Shown here piece after piece: positions 42,518 to 51,525 of a DNA stretch of 64,000 nucleotides. The stretch is from UBA5536 sp964592595 (GTDB lineage Bacteria; Bacteroidota; Bacteroidia; Bacteroidales; F082). The DNA lies in assembly GCA_964592595.1 (NCBI GenBank), contig CAZQFH010000016.1, positions 1 to 64,000 on the forward strand, in the 5' to 3' direction. The notes beneath the pieces are model-generated. The model searched no databases. It was given only the letters and a program-made list of their open reading frames with translations, and was not told the DNA's origin. Position numbers and translations under genes: made by a program. Position 1 is the stretch's first letter. Each line of letters begins with the position of its first letter.

Positions 42518-44539
42518 ATGGAATTACCTATTTTAAAAGATGTAGTAATAATACTTGGCTCAAGTGTATTGATAATATTGCTGTTTCAGCGAATCAAAAT
42601 GCCTTCGATTTTGGGTTTTATATTTACCGGAATTATTGCCGGTCCGCATGGCTTGAGTTTGGTAGAGGCTTCTCATGAGGTTGAGATTTTGGCTGAAATG
42701 GGCGTTATCTTTTTGCTCTTTGTAATAGGTATTGAGTTTTCGCTCAAGGGTTTGGCGCGAATAAAAAACACTGTATTGATTGGTGGATCTTTGCAGGTGG
42801 GAGGAACGATTTTACTTACTTTTCTTTTTGCCCGACTTGCTGGCTTACCAGCTAATCAGGCAGTTTTTATGGGCTTTTTGCTCTCTTTGAGTAGCACAGC
42901 CATTGTGTTAAAACTCTTGCAGGAACAAGGTAAAATGGGTAGTCAGCAAGGTAGGTTAGCATTAGGCATCTTAATTTTTCAGGATATCATAGTCGTCCCA
43001 ATGATTTTATTCACGCCATTGCTTGCCGGAAATGGAGGGGATATAGTTGAAACAGTATTGCTAATGCTGGGTAAGTTTATTCTTGTGCTTGGTTTGCTGA
43101 TTGTATTGGCGCGTTACATCGTGCCTAAAGTATTAAAACGTGTTATTAAAACCCGTAGCCGCGAATTATTTATCCTCACCGTTGTAGTTTTGTGTTTTGC
43201 AACAGCATGGCTCACATCATCTGTTGGATTGTCGTTAGCTTTGGGAGCGTTTTTTGCAGGCTTGATTATTTCTGAATCTGACTACAGCCATCAGGCTACA
43301 GCTAATATATTGCCCTTCAGGGAGATATTTATCAGTTTCTTTTTTGTTTCGGTTGGGATGCTGCTCGATATTTCTCATTTCTTGACTTATTTTTGGTTGT
43401 TACTTTCGCTTACACTTGGCGTGATTATTTTGAAAATGCTGGTCGTTTTTCTTACGGTTTTGGTAAAAAAATATCCTTTAAAAACAGCTTTTATTGCTGC
43501 TTTTACCCTTTTTCAAGTAGGTGAGTTTGCTTTTTTACTTTCTACGATCGGCATGCGTAATAACCTTTTGCCCGACACACTTTATCAACATTTTTTGGCA
43601 ATATCCATCCTTTCGATGGGTATTACACCTTTTTTAATGAATTATGCCGAGCGAATCACTAATTGGTTGCTCACCATTACTTTACCATTGGCTGTTCGCA
43701 AACGTCTGGCAAAATTTCAATCGAAAAATAAGGAAAAGCTACAATTGCCTGATATCAATGCAATGAGCGATCATCTGGTAATTATAGGTTTTGGAGTAAA
43801 TGGAAAAAACGTTGCCAAAACGGCAGCACAGGCTTCTATTCCTTATATTATTGTCGAGCATGATCATGAAGTATTTGAAGAAGCAAAAGCATTAGGAGAA
43901 CCAGTTATTTTTGGTGACGCAACTAATAGCTTTATTCTACAGCATTTGTTTGTTCAGAAAGCCAGAGTTGTAGTATTGGCTATCGCTGATCTCGAAACGA
44001 CTAAAAATATTCTGAGTGTTATCCGCTTGTTGAGCGAAACCGCCCATGTGATTGTAAGAACACGCTACATTAAAGAAACACAGCTTATCTTGGATTTAGG
44101 TGCCGATGAAGTGATTCCGGAAGAATTTGAAACTTCTATAGAGATCTTTACGCGTGTACTCAATCGTTATTTGGTTCCATTGGACGAAATTCAACGCTTT
44201 ACAAATCATATCAGAGCGCACAATTATGAGGTGCTGTGTGCAGCGGGTGAAAGTCAGAAATGTCCGCCACAACTGGAGTTGCACATTCCGGATATGATGA
44301 TTGCTGCTTTACCCGTTCAGCAGGATGATGGACGTATTGTTGGCAAGACAATTCTGGAAAGCGGAATTCGTAAACATTTTAATTTGAATGTGTTAGCGAT
44401 TAGGCGTAATAAAAAGTATATCACTAAAATTAAGCCGGATACAAAAATTGAAACTGATGATATGCTGTTTCTTTTTGGTTCGCCTGAGAATATTAACAAG
44501 ATAAATAAATACATCGTTTTAAGGGAAGAAATTGTTTAA
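42518..44539 (+). CDS. Kef-type cation:proton antiporter with TrkA domains
   Basis: 673 aa. Twelve or so membrane helices of the monovalent cation:proton antiporter-2 type (ILGFIFTGIIAGPHGLSLV, IFLLFVIGIEFSLKGLARI, FLLSLSSTAIVLKLLQEQGK, LGILIFQDIIVVPMILF). Then a TrkA-N/RCK domain (HLVIIGFGVNGKNVAKTAAQ, about residues 415-535) and a TrkA-C domain at the end. It exports K+ or Na+ in exchange for protons under nucleotide control. The glutathione-adduct regulator KefF/G is not present. Cell: inner membrane. Confidence 0.93.
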   Translation: MELPILKDVVIILGSSVLIILLFQRIKMPSILGFIFTGIIAGPHGLSLVEASHEVEILAEMGVIFLLFVIGIEFSLKGLARIKNTVLIGGSLQVGGTILLTFLFARLAGLPANQAVFMGFLLSLSSTAIVLKLLQEQGKMGSQQGRLALGILIFQDIIVVPMILFTPLLAGNGGDIVETVLLMLGKFILVLGLLIVLARYIVPKVLKRVIKTRSRELFILTVVVLCFATAWLTSSVGLSLALGAFFAGLIISESDYSHQATANILPFREIFISFFFVSVGMLLDISHFLTYFWLLLSLTLGVIILKMLVVFLTVLVKKYPLKTAFIAAFTLFQVGEFAFLLSTIGMRNNLLPDTLYQHFLAISILSMGITPFLMNYAERITNWLLTITLPLAVRKRLAKFQSKNKEKLQLPDINAMSDHLVIIGFGVNGKNVAKTAAQASIPYIIVEHDHEVFEEAKALGEPVIFGDATNSFILQHLFVQKARVVVLAIADLETTKNILSVIRLLSETAHVIVRTRYIKETQLILDLGADEVIPEEFETSIEIFTRVLNRYLVPLDEIQRFTNHIRAHNYEVLCAAGESQKCPPQLELHIPDMMIAALPVQQDDGRIVGKTILESGIRKHFNLNVLAIRRNKKYITKIKPDTKIETDDMLFLFGSPENINKINKYIVLREEIV

Positions 44540-44542
44540 ACT

Positions 44543-45181
44543 ATGCATGATGAAATTCTTTTCGCCTTAACAACTTTTATGGGCTTTTTTGCCATAATGA
44601 ATCCAATCGCAAATACCCCGGTTTTTGTTGGGTTAACTGCAAATATGGCTCAATCAGAGCGAAAAAAGATTGCGCTAAGGGCTGTTCTGATTGCGTTCAT
44701 AATCATTGCTTTATTCAGTTTTATGGGTAATATCATATTCAAATTATTTGGGATCACCTTATTTGCTTTTAAGCTAGCCGGCGGTGTGCTTTTATTTTTT
44801 GTGGGATTTGATTTGCTTCAAGGGAAACAATCTCAGGTTCACCATCCTGAAGAGCAAAAATCTGCTGATCAAAATCAAAATGATGGAGACATAGCCGTTT
44901 CGCCACTGGCATTGCCCATTTTGGCCGGACCTGGCACAATTTCAACAGCAATGAATTTTGTTGGACCAAGCAATGATTTGATTCATATATTCACTATTGT
45001 TGTTAGTTTTGCAGCGCTGTGCCTGATAACTTATGTCATGTTTGTTTCTGGTAACTGGATCGTAAAGAAATTAGGATCAAATTTGATTAAGGTAATCACA
45101 CGCATTATGGGACTAATCCTTACGGTAATGGCTTCGCAAATGCTTATTGAAGGGATTCAGGGAGCCTTTAATTTGAACTAA
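44543..45181 (+). CDS. MarC-family integral membrane protein
   Basis: 212 aa, six hydrophobic helices typical of the MarC/UPF0056 family (FFAIMNPIANTPVFVGLTAN, FKLAGGVLLFFVGFDLLQG, SPLALPILAGPGTISTAMNF, GLILTVMASQMLIEGIQGAF). A His-Gln-Glu-rich loop (HHPEEQKSADQNQNDG) separates helices 3 and 4. Function of the family is unsettled; early reports linked it to antibiotic resistance but that was not confirmed. It starts 4 nt after the antiporter stop, so it is in the same operon. Confidence 0.93.
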   Translation: MHDEILFALTTFMGFFAIMNPIANTPVFVGLTANMAQSERKKIALRAVLIAFIIIALFSFMGNIIFKLFGITLFAFKLAGGVLLFFVGFDLLQGKQSQVHHPEEQKSADQNQNDGDIAVSPLALPILAGPGTISTAMNFVGPSNDLIHIFTIVVSFAALCLITYVMFVSGNWIVKKLGSNLIKVITRIMGLILTVMASQMLIEGIQGAFNLN

Positions 45182-45195
45182 AAATGTAACTAATT

Positions 45196-45591
45196 ATGAC
45201 TAAACCTGTACTTTTTTTTGACGGTAAATGTGCATTATGCAATGGAGCCGTTCGCTTTGTTTTGAAACACGAAAAAAATCAGAAATTACATTTTGCAGCA
45301 TTGGAATCGGATTACGCCAGGGAAGAGTTTGCCGGACTTGATTTACCAGACAGTCTTGTATTTAAAATTGGAAATCAGGTATTTATCAAGTCAGCCGCAG
45401 TTTTTAAAGTTGCAGAATATTTAAAAGGTTGGCCAAGATTATTTCGGGTTTTCAGGTTTTTGCCAAATAGCCTGCTCAATTGGAAATATGATTTAATAGC
45501 ACGCCATCGTAAAAAAATTTTCGGACATTCAAATCATTGTGGGCTTAACCTGGAAAAAGACAGAGCAAGATTCTTGGATTTATCACAATAA
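45196..45591 (+). CDS. DCC (DUF393) thiol-disulfide oxidoreductase-like protein
   Basis: 131 aa. Contains the DxxCxxC motif that names the family (FFDGKCALCNGAVRFVLKHE) and the typical RHRKKIFG C-terminal segment. Probably a small thioredoxin-like redox protein; substrate unknown. In the same-strand run with marC (14 nt upstream). Confidence 0.9.
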   Translation: MTKPVLFFDGKCALCNGAVRFVLKHEKNQKLHFAALESDYAREEFAGLDLPDSLVFKIGNQVFIKSAAVFKVAEYLKGWPRLFRVFRFLPNSLLNWKYDLIARHRKKIFGHSNHCGLNLEKDRARFLDLSQ

Positions 45592-45602
45592 AAACAAATA
45601 AA

Positions 45603-45905
45603 ATGCTTAAGCATATTGTAATGATGCGGTTAAAATCTGCTGAAAAAGAAACTAAGCAAGAGCAGATGAATAAGTTAAAGTTAATGCTCGAAGATCTTAA
45701 AAATACAATCGATGTGCTTGATCTTCTTGAAGTGGGTTTAAATTTCAGCACAAGATCATCTGCATTTGATTTGGTGTTGGTTACGCATTTCAAGGGCGAA
45801 ACAGAACTTGATTTGTATCGCGAACATCCGGAACACCGTAAGGTGCTGGATTTTATCCGCGAAGTGGTTTCAGAAACTGCTGTGGTGGATTATCATGTTG
45901 ATTGA
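45603..45905 (+). CDS. Dabb (stress-responsive alpha/beta barrel) protein
   Basis: 100 aa, single Dabb domain: HIVMMRLKS start, FDLVLVTHFKGETELDLYRE and HPEHRKVLDFIREVV. These dimeric ferredoxin-like proteins are mostly of unknown function. It starts 11 nt after the DCC gene. Confidence 0.9.
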   Translation: MLKHIVMMRLKSAEKETKQEQMNKLKLMLEDLKNTIDVLDLLEVGLNFSTRSSAFDLVLVTHFKGETELDLYREHPEHRKVLDFIREVVSETAVVDYHVD

Positions 45906-45954
45906 TGGATCGATTTTTTATGAATAATTCCACTGATAATCGATATTTTACTTC

Positions 45955-47172
45955 ATGCTAAACGCTATTATTTCACGTCATAACTTTCGTTCACTATTAT
46001 GGCACGCCAGTTTTCTGGCTTTTGCTCAGGTATTTATCGATGTGGATACCGTTATTCCGGCTATGTTTATCGAAGCGGGAGGTTCTGCATTGCAAGTTGG
46101 TATTTTAACGGCAATCATGTTAGGCGGATCCAGTTTTACGCAGCTTTTTTTTGCGCCATTCATTAGCAATTACAGCTTCAAGAAGAAGTTTTTACTTTTT
46201 GGAATCAATGCGCGCATTTTGGCTTTAGTGTTGATGGCTGTATTATTATTTGTCGTAGCTGATTCGCCTCCGCGACATACCATTTGGCTCATATACCTGC
46301 TGATAGGATTGTTTTCTTTTGGAGGAGCATTTGCTAACATCAGCTATACAGATATTTTGGGTAAATCGGTTTTAACTCAGTCGCGAAAACCTTTCTTTTC
46401 GGTTAAGATGGTGCTAAATGGTTTAATTTTTTTAATCGCAGCAGGTCTGGCTTCGCGGCTTGTAAATGCCTTCGAATATCCTATAAACTATTCCTGGATG
46501 TTTCTTGTTGGTTTTGTCGCCTTGTCGCTTGCTTCATTAGGTTTTTGGAACCTAAAGGAAGTTGTACCATCCAGGCTTCCAATCCCTTCATTCAAAGCTT
46601 TTATCGGAATGTTTGGAAAAGAGCTAAAAGAAAACCGCAACCTGCCAGTTTTTTTGGGTTTTATCAATACGCAGGGAATCAGTATTGCTTTTTTACCTTT
46701 TGTGATGCTGTATGCCAAGGAGGCACTGGGAACTGGAGCAGCTGATACGGGTAACTTTTTGATATTTAAGATTATAGGTAGTGTGGGAGCGGGTTTTAGT
46801 ATGTTCTTATTGTCCGGAAAATTTCGTTATAATTGGCTGCTCGTCGGAAATGCCGTTATGGCTGCTGTATTGCCTCTACTTTTACTGATGATGGGAGATC
46901 AAACACCTGTAAAAGTCCTTTTCTTGCTAGGTGGAATAAGTTTTGCCGTCTACCAGGTTTCGATGAATGGGGTTTTGTTGGAAGTTTCAGGAAATGCTAA
47001 CCGAGCGCTTTACACCGGAATAACGGGTGCAGGAAATATTTTACCTGCATTATTCCCGCTCTTAGGAGGCTGGTTGATAAATAATTATGGATTCTCCTTG
47101 TTTTTTAGTCTTTACCTTGTAACCGTATTGTCGTCGATAGTTTTTGCATTGCGAATAAAATGTTTGGATTAG
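45955..47172 (+). CDS. Major facilitator superfamily transporter
   Basis: 405 aa with about 12 hydrophobic helices, including VIPAMFIEAGGSALQVGILT, LGGSSFTQLFFAPFISNYSF, LIYLLIGLFSFGGAFANISY, FLGFINTQGISIAFLPFVML and ALFPLLGGWLINNYGFSLFF. The substrate cannot be told from sequence. The conserved DGR-type loop of sugar porters is not evident. Possibly the last gene of the 42.5-47.2 kb run. Confidence 0.85.
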   Translation: MLNAIISRHNFRSLLWHASFLAFAQVFIDVDTVIPAMFIEAGGSALQVGILTAIMLGGSSFTQLFFAPFISNYSFKKKFLLFGINARILALVLMAVLLFVVADSPPRHTIWLIYLLIGLFSFGGAFANISYTDILGKSVLTQSRKPFFSVKMVLNGLIFLIAAGLASRLVNAFEYPINYSWMFLVGFVALSLASLGFWNLKEVVPSRLPIPSFKAFIGMFGKELKENRNLPVFLGFINTQGISIAFLPFVMLYAKEALGTGAADTGNFLIFKIIGSVGAGFSMFLLSGKFRYNWLLVGNAVMAAVLPLLLLMMGDQTPVKVLFLLGGISFAVYQVSMNGVLLEVSGNANRALYTGITGAGNILPALFPLLGGWLINNYGFSLFFSLYLVTVLSSIVFALRIKCLD

Positions 47173-47207
47173 TATTCAACGGATATTTTTTTTGTATGAC
47201 TTCTATT

Positions 47208-47235
47208 TTGTCAGTGTATAATTCACTTACTTTTG
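47208..47235 (+). promoter_or_regulatory. Promoter of the YD-repeat gene
   Basis: TTG (47208-47210) and TACTTTTG (47228-47235) are 17 nt apart. The transcript would start near 47240, about 14 nt before the ATG at 47254. Confidence 0.65.
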
Positions 47236-47253
47236 TGGTAAATTCATCTGATT

Positions 47254-48009
47254 ATGGTATCGAAATATCTTATTCGTAATTATTTAGCTTTCCTGTTGAT
47301 AATAGTCGTATTTCAGGCTTTTGCGCAAAAAAGCGCTTTCAAAAAAGTAGATCCTCACAGTAAGGTTAAATCGATGACCGAGAAGCATTTTTTAATTGAT
47401 GTGAATCAGGAACCCGGCCAGCAATTGATTTTGTCGCACTATTACGAAAACAACTTTGATAGTTTTGGAAACCGCATCAAAGATCAGGAATATGATGCTG
47501 AAGGTAATTTGATTAAAACGTACACCTATTATAATACTGGAAAACAGCGTAATAAACTGGAATTAGCCGACGAAAACGGAAAGCTTATCCGAACCATTGA
47601 ATATGTTTATAACGAAGACGGCTTGCTTGATTACGATCAAAGCTATGATGGTAAGGGCAATCCCGAAAAACGCTTTGCTTATAGCTATGATGACGAAGGA
47701 AAGGTAAGAGAAGATTACAGTTATTTCGGAAGTGATTTTCATATGAAATTCACTTATACCTACAATTATAAGGGTGAAGTGGAGCGTAATTTTAGGTTTG
47801 ACAGCACCAGTAATTTGCAGGAAATCAGCTATTACACATACGATAAAGAAGGGAATGTTGTTTTGGAGAAGGTAACAGATAAGGATGGGAAATTAATTGA
47901 AACAACCACATTTCAATATGTTTACGACAAAAAGAATAACTGGATTGAGCGCACTATTCATAAAGACGGAAAACCACTAAAGCTTATTAGAAGAAATTTA
48001 GTTTATTGA
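47254..48009 (+). CDS. Secreted YD-like repeat protein
   Basis: 251 aa. Signal peptide 1-24 (LIIVVFQAFA then QKS), followed by at least six repeats of the Rhs/YD-like type, each a G-N-x-x-x-x-x-x-Y-D or similar turn (DSFGNRIKDQEYDAEGNLIK, NEDGLLDYDQSYDGKGN, YSYDDEGKVREDYSYFG, YTYDKEGNVVLEKVTDKDGK, YVYDKKNNWIERTIHKDGK). It is too short to be a toxin-carrying Rhs protein; it is probably a small secreted beta-repeat protein. Ligand unknown. Has its own promoter and converges on cdaA. Confidence 0.7.
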   Translation: MVSKYLIRNYLAFLLIIVVFQAFAQKSAFKKVDPHSKVKSMTEKHFLIDVNQEPGQQLILSHYYENNFDSFGNRIKDQEYDAEGNLIKTYTYYNTGKQRNKLELADENGKLIRTIEYVYNEDGLLDYDQSYDGKGNPEKRFAYSYDDEGKVREDYSYFGSDFHMKFTYTYNYKGEVERNFRFDSTSNLQEISYYTYDKEGNVVLEKVTDKDGKLIETTTFQYVYDKKNNWIERTIHKDGKPLKLIRRNLVY

Positions 48010-48028
48010 TTCTCTGGTAATATTTTTG

Positions 48029-48832
48029 TTATTCCTTAACTGTTTCATGCAGTGCATTTTGCAAGGCTTTTTGTAACCTGTCTTTTGTAACTACTTTTAT
48101 TGCCCCACTATCGGCAAGACTGATGCTGCCGTTTTCTTCCGAAACAATAATGGCAACAGCATCGCTTTGCTCGGTCATTCCAAGTCCGGCACGATGACGA
48201 AGCCCGGGACGCCCCGGAAGGTCAAGCTTTTTCGTCACCGGTAAAATACATCCGGCTGCTTTGATTTTGTTGTGCGCTATGATAACAGCACCATCGTGTA
48301 ATGGAGTGTTTTTGTAAAAAAGCTGCTCCAGAAGTGGTTGACTGATTACAGCATCTATCTGAACGCCACTTTGTGTAGTTTGAAATAATTCATTTTGCCG
48401 GGTGATAACAATCAGTGCACCAACTTTTTTTTCAGCCATAGATTTGCATGCATTTGCAATGCTTACTAAATCAGTGTGTTCATCATTTTTAAATTTTAAA
48501 AATCCCCATGAAAATCCTGGATTAAATCGTTTTACAAATCCTGGTGTTCCCAGTGCCAGCAAAAATTGCCGTATCTCAGGCTGAAATATGATGATTAATG
48601 CAATGAAACCAACACTTACAAAGGCTCCTAAGATATCACCAAGCAACTCCATTTGTAAGGCCGATACTACTTTCCAAATCAAAAACACAGCTACAATACC
48701 TAAAAAAATGTTGATTGCAACTGTGCCACGCAAAAGGTAATAAAGTCCATAGAGCAAACCAGCAACAAAAAATATGTCAATTACGTCAATAAAACGCAAA
48801 TCTATGAAGATAGGAAAAATCGTGTTTAACAT
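48029..48832 (-). CDS. cdaA: Diadenylate cyclase CdaA
   Basis: 267 aa from the ATG at 48832 (MLNTIFPIFIDLRFID); the 48877 extension is not conserved. Makes cyclic di-AMP from two ATP. Three N-terminal membrane helices (residues about 5-80), a short linker, then the DAC domain with the catalytic DGAVII (about 190) and RHRAGLGMTEQSDA motifs. Cyclic di-AMP typically controls K+ uptake and cell-wall homeostasis, of interest beside the Kef-type antiporter in this window. It lies 59 nt downstream of folP and is likely cotranscribed. Confidence 0.94.
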   Translation of the reverse strand: MLNTIFPIFIDLRFIDVIDIFFVAGLLYGLYYLLRGTVAINIFLGIVAVFLIWKVVSALQMELLGDILGAFVSVGFIALIIIFQPEIRQFLLALGTPGFVKRFNPGFSWGFLKFKNDEHTDLVSIANACKSMAEKKVGALIVITRQNELFQTTQSGVQIDAVISQPLLEQLFYKNTPLHDGAVIIAHNKIKAAGCILPVTKKLDLPGRPGLRHRAGLGMTEQSDAVAIIVSEENGSISLADSGAIKVVTKDRLQKALQNALHETVKE

Positions 48833-48891
48833 ATCAATTTGTTTTGCATGACTGTCCAGCCCATTTTGGAGGAGCAAAGTTAATCATTCTC

Positions 48892-49788
48892 CTATTGCAC
48901 TACACCATTCATATACTGCCACAATTTGATGCATTCTGTTGCAGCTTTTACGTCATGAACACGCAAAATCGTTGCACCTTGCTGCAAGGCCCAGGTGTTT
49001 AGAACCGTAGTGCCATTTAAAGAATCTTGGGGTTCGGTATTCAGTATTTTTCTAATCATAGATTTTCGTGAAACACCTACTAATAAGGGGAAATCCCATG
49101 GATTGATCGTTTCAAAACCAGTGAATAATTTATAATTGGCTGCAAGCGTTTTCCCGAAACCAAAACCGGGATCCAGTATTATTTGAGTTGCACCCAAATT
49201 CATCAATTTATTTACTTGTGTTTCGAAGAATGCTTTCATGTTTGAAATCACTTCGTTGGCTTCGAGCGTTTGTTTGTGCATTGATTCTGGTGTTCCGAGG
49301 ATGTGCATCAAAACATAGGGAACATTATCCTTTGCGATAAGCGATAACATATTTTCATCGAAAGTTCCACCAGAGATATCGTTGATCATATTGACTCCTG
49401 CTTCGATCGCCTGTTTTGCTATTCGCGAGCGGTAGGTATCAACTGAAATCCATGCGTCAGGAAAATGTTTACGAAGCAGTATCAAAGGCTCAAGTAATCG
49501 ATCGGCTTCTTCCTTCAGAGATACGAATTCAGATCCCGGACGAGTTGAAACGGCACCCAGATCGAGACAATGAGCACCTTCTTCGAGCATTTGGCCTGCC
49601 TGATTAATAAGTTGGTCAAAATGTTGAATACGACTGTTTTGGTAAAATGAATCAGGGGTAAGGTTAAGAATTCCCATAATCCTTGGCTGACCCAATTCAA
49701 GCGTTTTTCCTTTAAAAACCAGTCTTTGATCTGGTAAAAATTCGCTATTTTTACCGGCGGTTTGCCGAAATGAAAAGCCCGATTGCAT
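48892..49788 (-). CDS. folP: Dihydropteroate synthase
   Basis: 298 aa from the ATG at 49788; a TTG at 49803 lies inside the -7 box (49801-49808). Condenses p-aminobenzoate with dihydropterin pyrophosphate in folate synthesis; target of sulfonamides. Motifs: IMGILNLTPDSF, DLGAVSTRPGS, VNMINDISGGTFDE, LDPGFGFGKT and VGVSRKSMI. All core residues are present. The fol-cda pairing is common in Bacteroidota. Confidence 0.95.
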   Translation of the reverse strand: MQSGFSFRQTAGKNSEFLPDQRLVFKGKTLELGQPRIMGILNLTPDSFYQNSRIQHFDQLINQAGQMLEEGAHCLDLGAVSTRPGSEFVSLKEEADRLLEPLILLRKHFPDAWISVDTYRSRIAKQAIEAGVNMINDISGGTFDENMLSLIAKDNVPYVLMHILGTPESMHKQTLEANEVISNMKAFFETQVNKLMNLGATQIILDPGFGFGKTLAANYKLFTGFETINPWDFPLLVGVSRKSMIRKILNTEPQDSLNGTTVLNTWALQQGATILRVHDVKAATECIKLWQYMNGVVQ

Positions 49789-49800
49789 GCTTTTTTTTGG

Positions 49801-49808
49801 CAAATTTA
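49801..49808 (-). promoter_or_regulatory. -7 box of folP-cdaA
   Basis: The minus strand reads TAAATTTG, ending 13 nt before the ATG at 49788, so transcription starts near 49796. The plus strand in the same place carries an imperfect -7 (AACTTTTG, 49809-49816) for the divergent DUF1599 gene. No -33 TTG at normal spacing. Confidence 0.5.
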
Positions 49809-49839
49809 AACTTTTGTAATCAACACTTATTTATTATTT

Positions 49840-50385
49840 ATGTCCGAAACTGCCAAACAATATCAGCAAGTTATAGCAAACTGTTCAGCATTGTTTGAAA
49901 AAAAATTACAGGATTATGGTGCGGCATGGCGTGCGCTCAGGCCTTCGTCAGTGACTGACCAGCTGTATATTAAAGCAAAACGCATCAGAAGTATTCAGGA
50001 AAAAATGACGCGTAAAATTGATGATGACATTGCTGATGAATTTATTGGGATCGTCAATTATGCTGCAATGGCAATTATACAGCTGGAGTATAAATCTGTT
50101 GTAGAAATTGATTTTTCAGTGGCTCAGGCCATCGAGGCACATCAAAAGGTGTTGCATGAGGCTTTTCAACTCATGCAAAATAAAAATCATGATTATGATG
50201 AAGCCTGGCGTAAAATGCGCATCAGCTCATTAACAGATATTATTCTGGTAAAACTATTGAGAATTAAGCAGATAGAGGATAATGAAGGGGTTACAATCGC
50301 TTCTGAAGGTGTGGCCTCCAATTATTTTGACATCATCAATTATGCCGTTTTTGCTTTAATTCTCTTAAACGAGAAAATGCCCTAA
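49840..50385 (+). CDS. DUF1599-domain protein
   Basis: 181 aa. Two related halves, each with a K-x-x-D-Y-x-x-x-W-R motif (KLQDYGAAWRALRPSSVTDQ and NKNHDYDEAWRKMRISSLTD), as in the DUF1599 family. All-alpha, soluble, no known function. First gene of the DUF1599-DoxX-permease-tpiA-prmA run, with the DoxX gene 11 nt later. Confidence 0.88.
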   Translation: MSETAKQYQQVIANCSALFEKKLQDYGAAWRALRPSSVTDQLYIKAKRIRSIQEKMTRKIDDDIADEFIGIVNYAAMAIIQLEYKSVVEIDFSVAQAIEAHQKVLHEAFQLMQNKNHDYDEAWRKMRISSLTDIILVKLLRIKQIEDNEGVTIASEGVASNYFDIINYAVFALILLNEKMP

Positions 50386-50395
50386 ACAAATTACT

Positions 50396-51511
50396 ATGAA
50401 TCGTGTGATAAGGAATATTAGCCGTTGGATTGTCGGGATTGTTTTTATTTTCTCAGGCTTTGTAAAAGGGGTTGATCCACTTGGGACGGCCTACCGTATT
50501 GAAGATTATTTTATTGCATATGGCACAGAATGGGCCTCATTTTTATCGCTCGGATTGTCGGTTTTGTTGTCAGTAACTGAATTTGTGATTGGGATAGCCC
50601 TGATCTCAGGAATGCGTATGCAATTCGTAGCTAAAGCATTACTTTTAATAATGATTTTTTTTACAGGTTTAACTTTTTATGATGCTTTGTATGAACCTGT
50701 GCCCGATTGCGGATGTTTTGGCGATGCAATTAAACTGACAAATTGGGAGACTTTTTATAAAAACCTTGTTTTAATGGTTTTTGTGCTGCTTATTTACGCC
50801 AACCGTAAAAAATTCACGCTCAGCATTTCTAAATCATTTCAGACTTTTTTACTTGTTGTATATTTCCTTGGATTTGGTTACTTTTCGTTCTATAACTATT
50901 ACCATCTCCCGATGATGGATTTCAGGGCATGGAAAGTTGGTAAACAAATGAATCCGGAAGGAGAACAAGAAACCTTGGTTTATCTCACTTATCGTAACAT
51001 GGAAACAGGTGAAAAAGAAGAATTCCTTTCGCCTAATTATCCTTGGAACGACAGCACATGGCTGGCTAATTGGGAATTTGTTGATCAGCGAACAGAAGTT
51101 GTCGGCGATTTGCCGGATCATGGTTTATTTGCTGAAGATGAGGAAGGCAACGATATGACATCAGTGGTGCTTGATTCTCCTGATTTATTGCTTTTTGTGG
51201 CTTATGATCTTTCAAAAGTGCCTCAAAAAGTTTTCGATAAAATTGCATTAATAGATGAATTTGCCTCTTCCAAAGGAAATGGAATTGTTTGGCTAACATC
51301 TTCTTTACCAGAAGAAGTAAGCGCATTGAGTGAGCAATATCCTACACTTTACGAAGTATATTATGCCGATGATATTGTGCTGAAAACCATGGTCAGATCA
51401 AATCCGGGATTGATTTGGATGGACGAAGGTGTAGTAAAGAAAAAATGGCATCACAGTGATTTTCCACAAGGAAATGAACTGGAACAACTTATAAAAGGTT
51501 TGACAGAATAA
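50396..51511 (+). CDS. DoxX-family membrane protein, BT_3928-like
   Basis: 371 aa. N-terminal 140 residues form a DoxX-like four-helix membrane domain (WIVGIVFIFSGFVKGVDPLG, FVIGIALISGM, LLLIMIFFTGLTFYDALYEP) with the Cys pair in VPDCGCFGDAI. A further helix (FLLVVYFLGFGYFSFYNY) is followed by a soluble C-terminal domain that resembles BT_3928-type proteins. Probably redox-linked but the role is unproven. In the operon with DUF1599 and the permease. Confidence 0.85.
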   Translation: MNRVIRNISRWIVGIVFIFSGFVKGVDPLGTAYRIEDYFIAYGTEWASFLSLGLSVLLSVTEFVIGIALISGMRMQFVAKALLLIMIFFTGLTFYDALYEPVPDCGCFGDAIKLTNWETFYKNLVLMVFVLLIYANRKKFTLSISKSFQTFLLVVYFLGFGYFSFYNYYHLPMMDFRAWKVGKQMNPEGEQETLVYLTYRNMETGEKEEFLSPNYPWNDSTWLANWEFVDQRTEVVGDLPDHGLFAEDEEGNDMTSVVLDSPDLLLFVAYDLSKVPQKVFDKIALIDEFASSKGNGIVWLTSSLPEEVSALSEQYPTLYEVYYADDIVLKTMVRSNPGLIWMDEGVVKKKWHHSDFPQGNELEQLIKGLTE

Positions 51512-51525
51512 ACACCAGATAATCC

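Noticed and set aside
47254..48009. Rhs-type toxin system
   Set aside because: YD-like repeats are present but the protein is only 251 aa, with no toxin tip, no immunity gene and a simple signal peptide.
42518..48832. Direct functional link between the Kef-type antiporter and cdaA
   Set aside because: Cyclic di-AMP often regulates K+ transport, but the two genes are 3.5 kb apart, on opposite strands, and no riboswitch-like leader was seen upstream of either.
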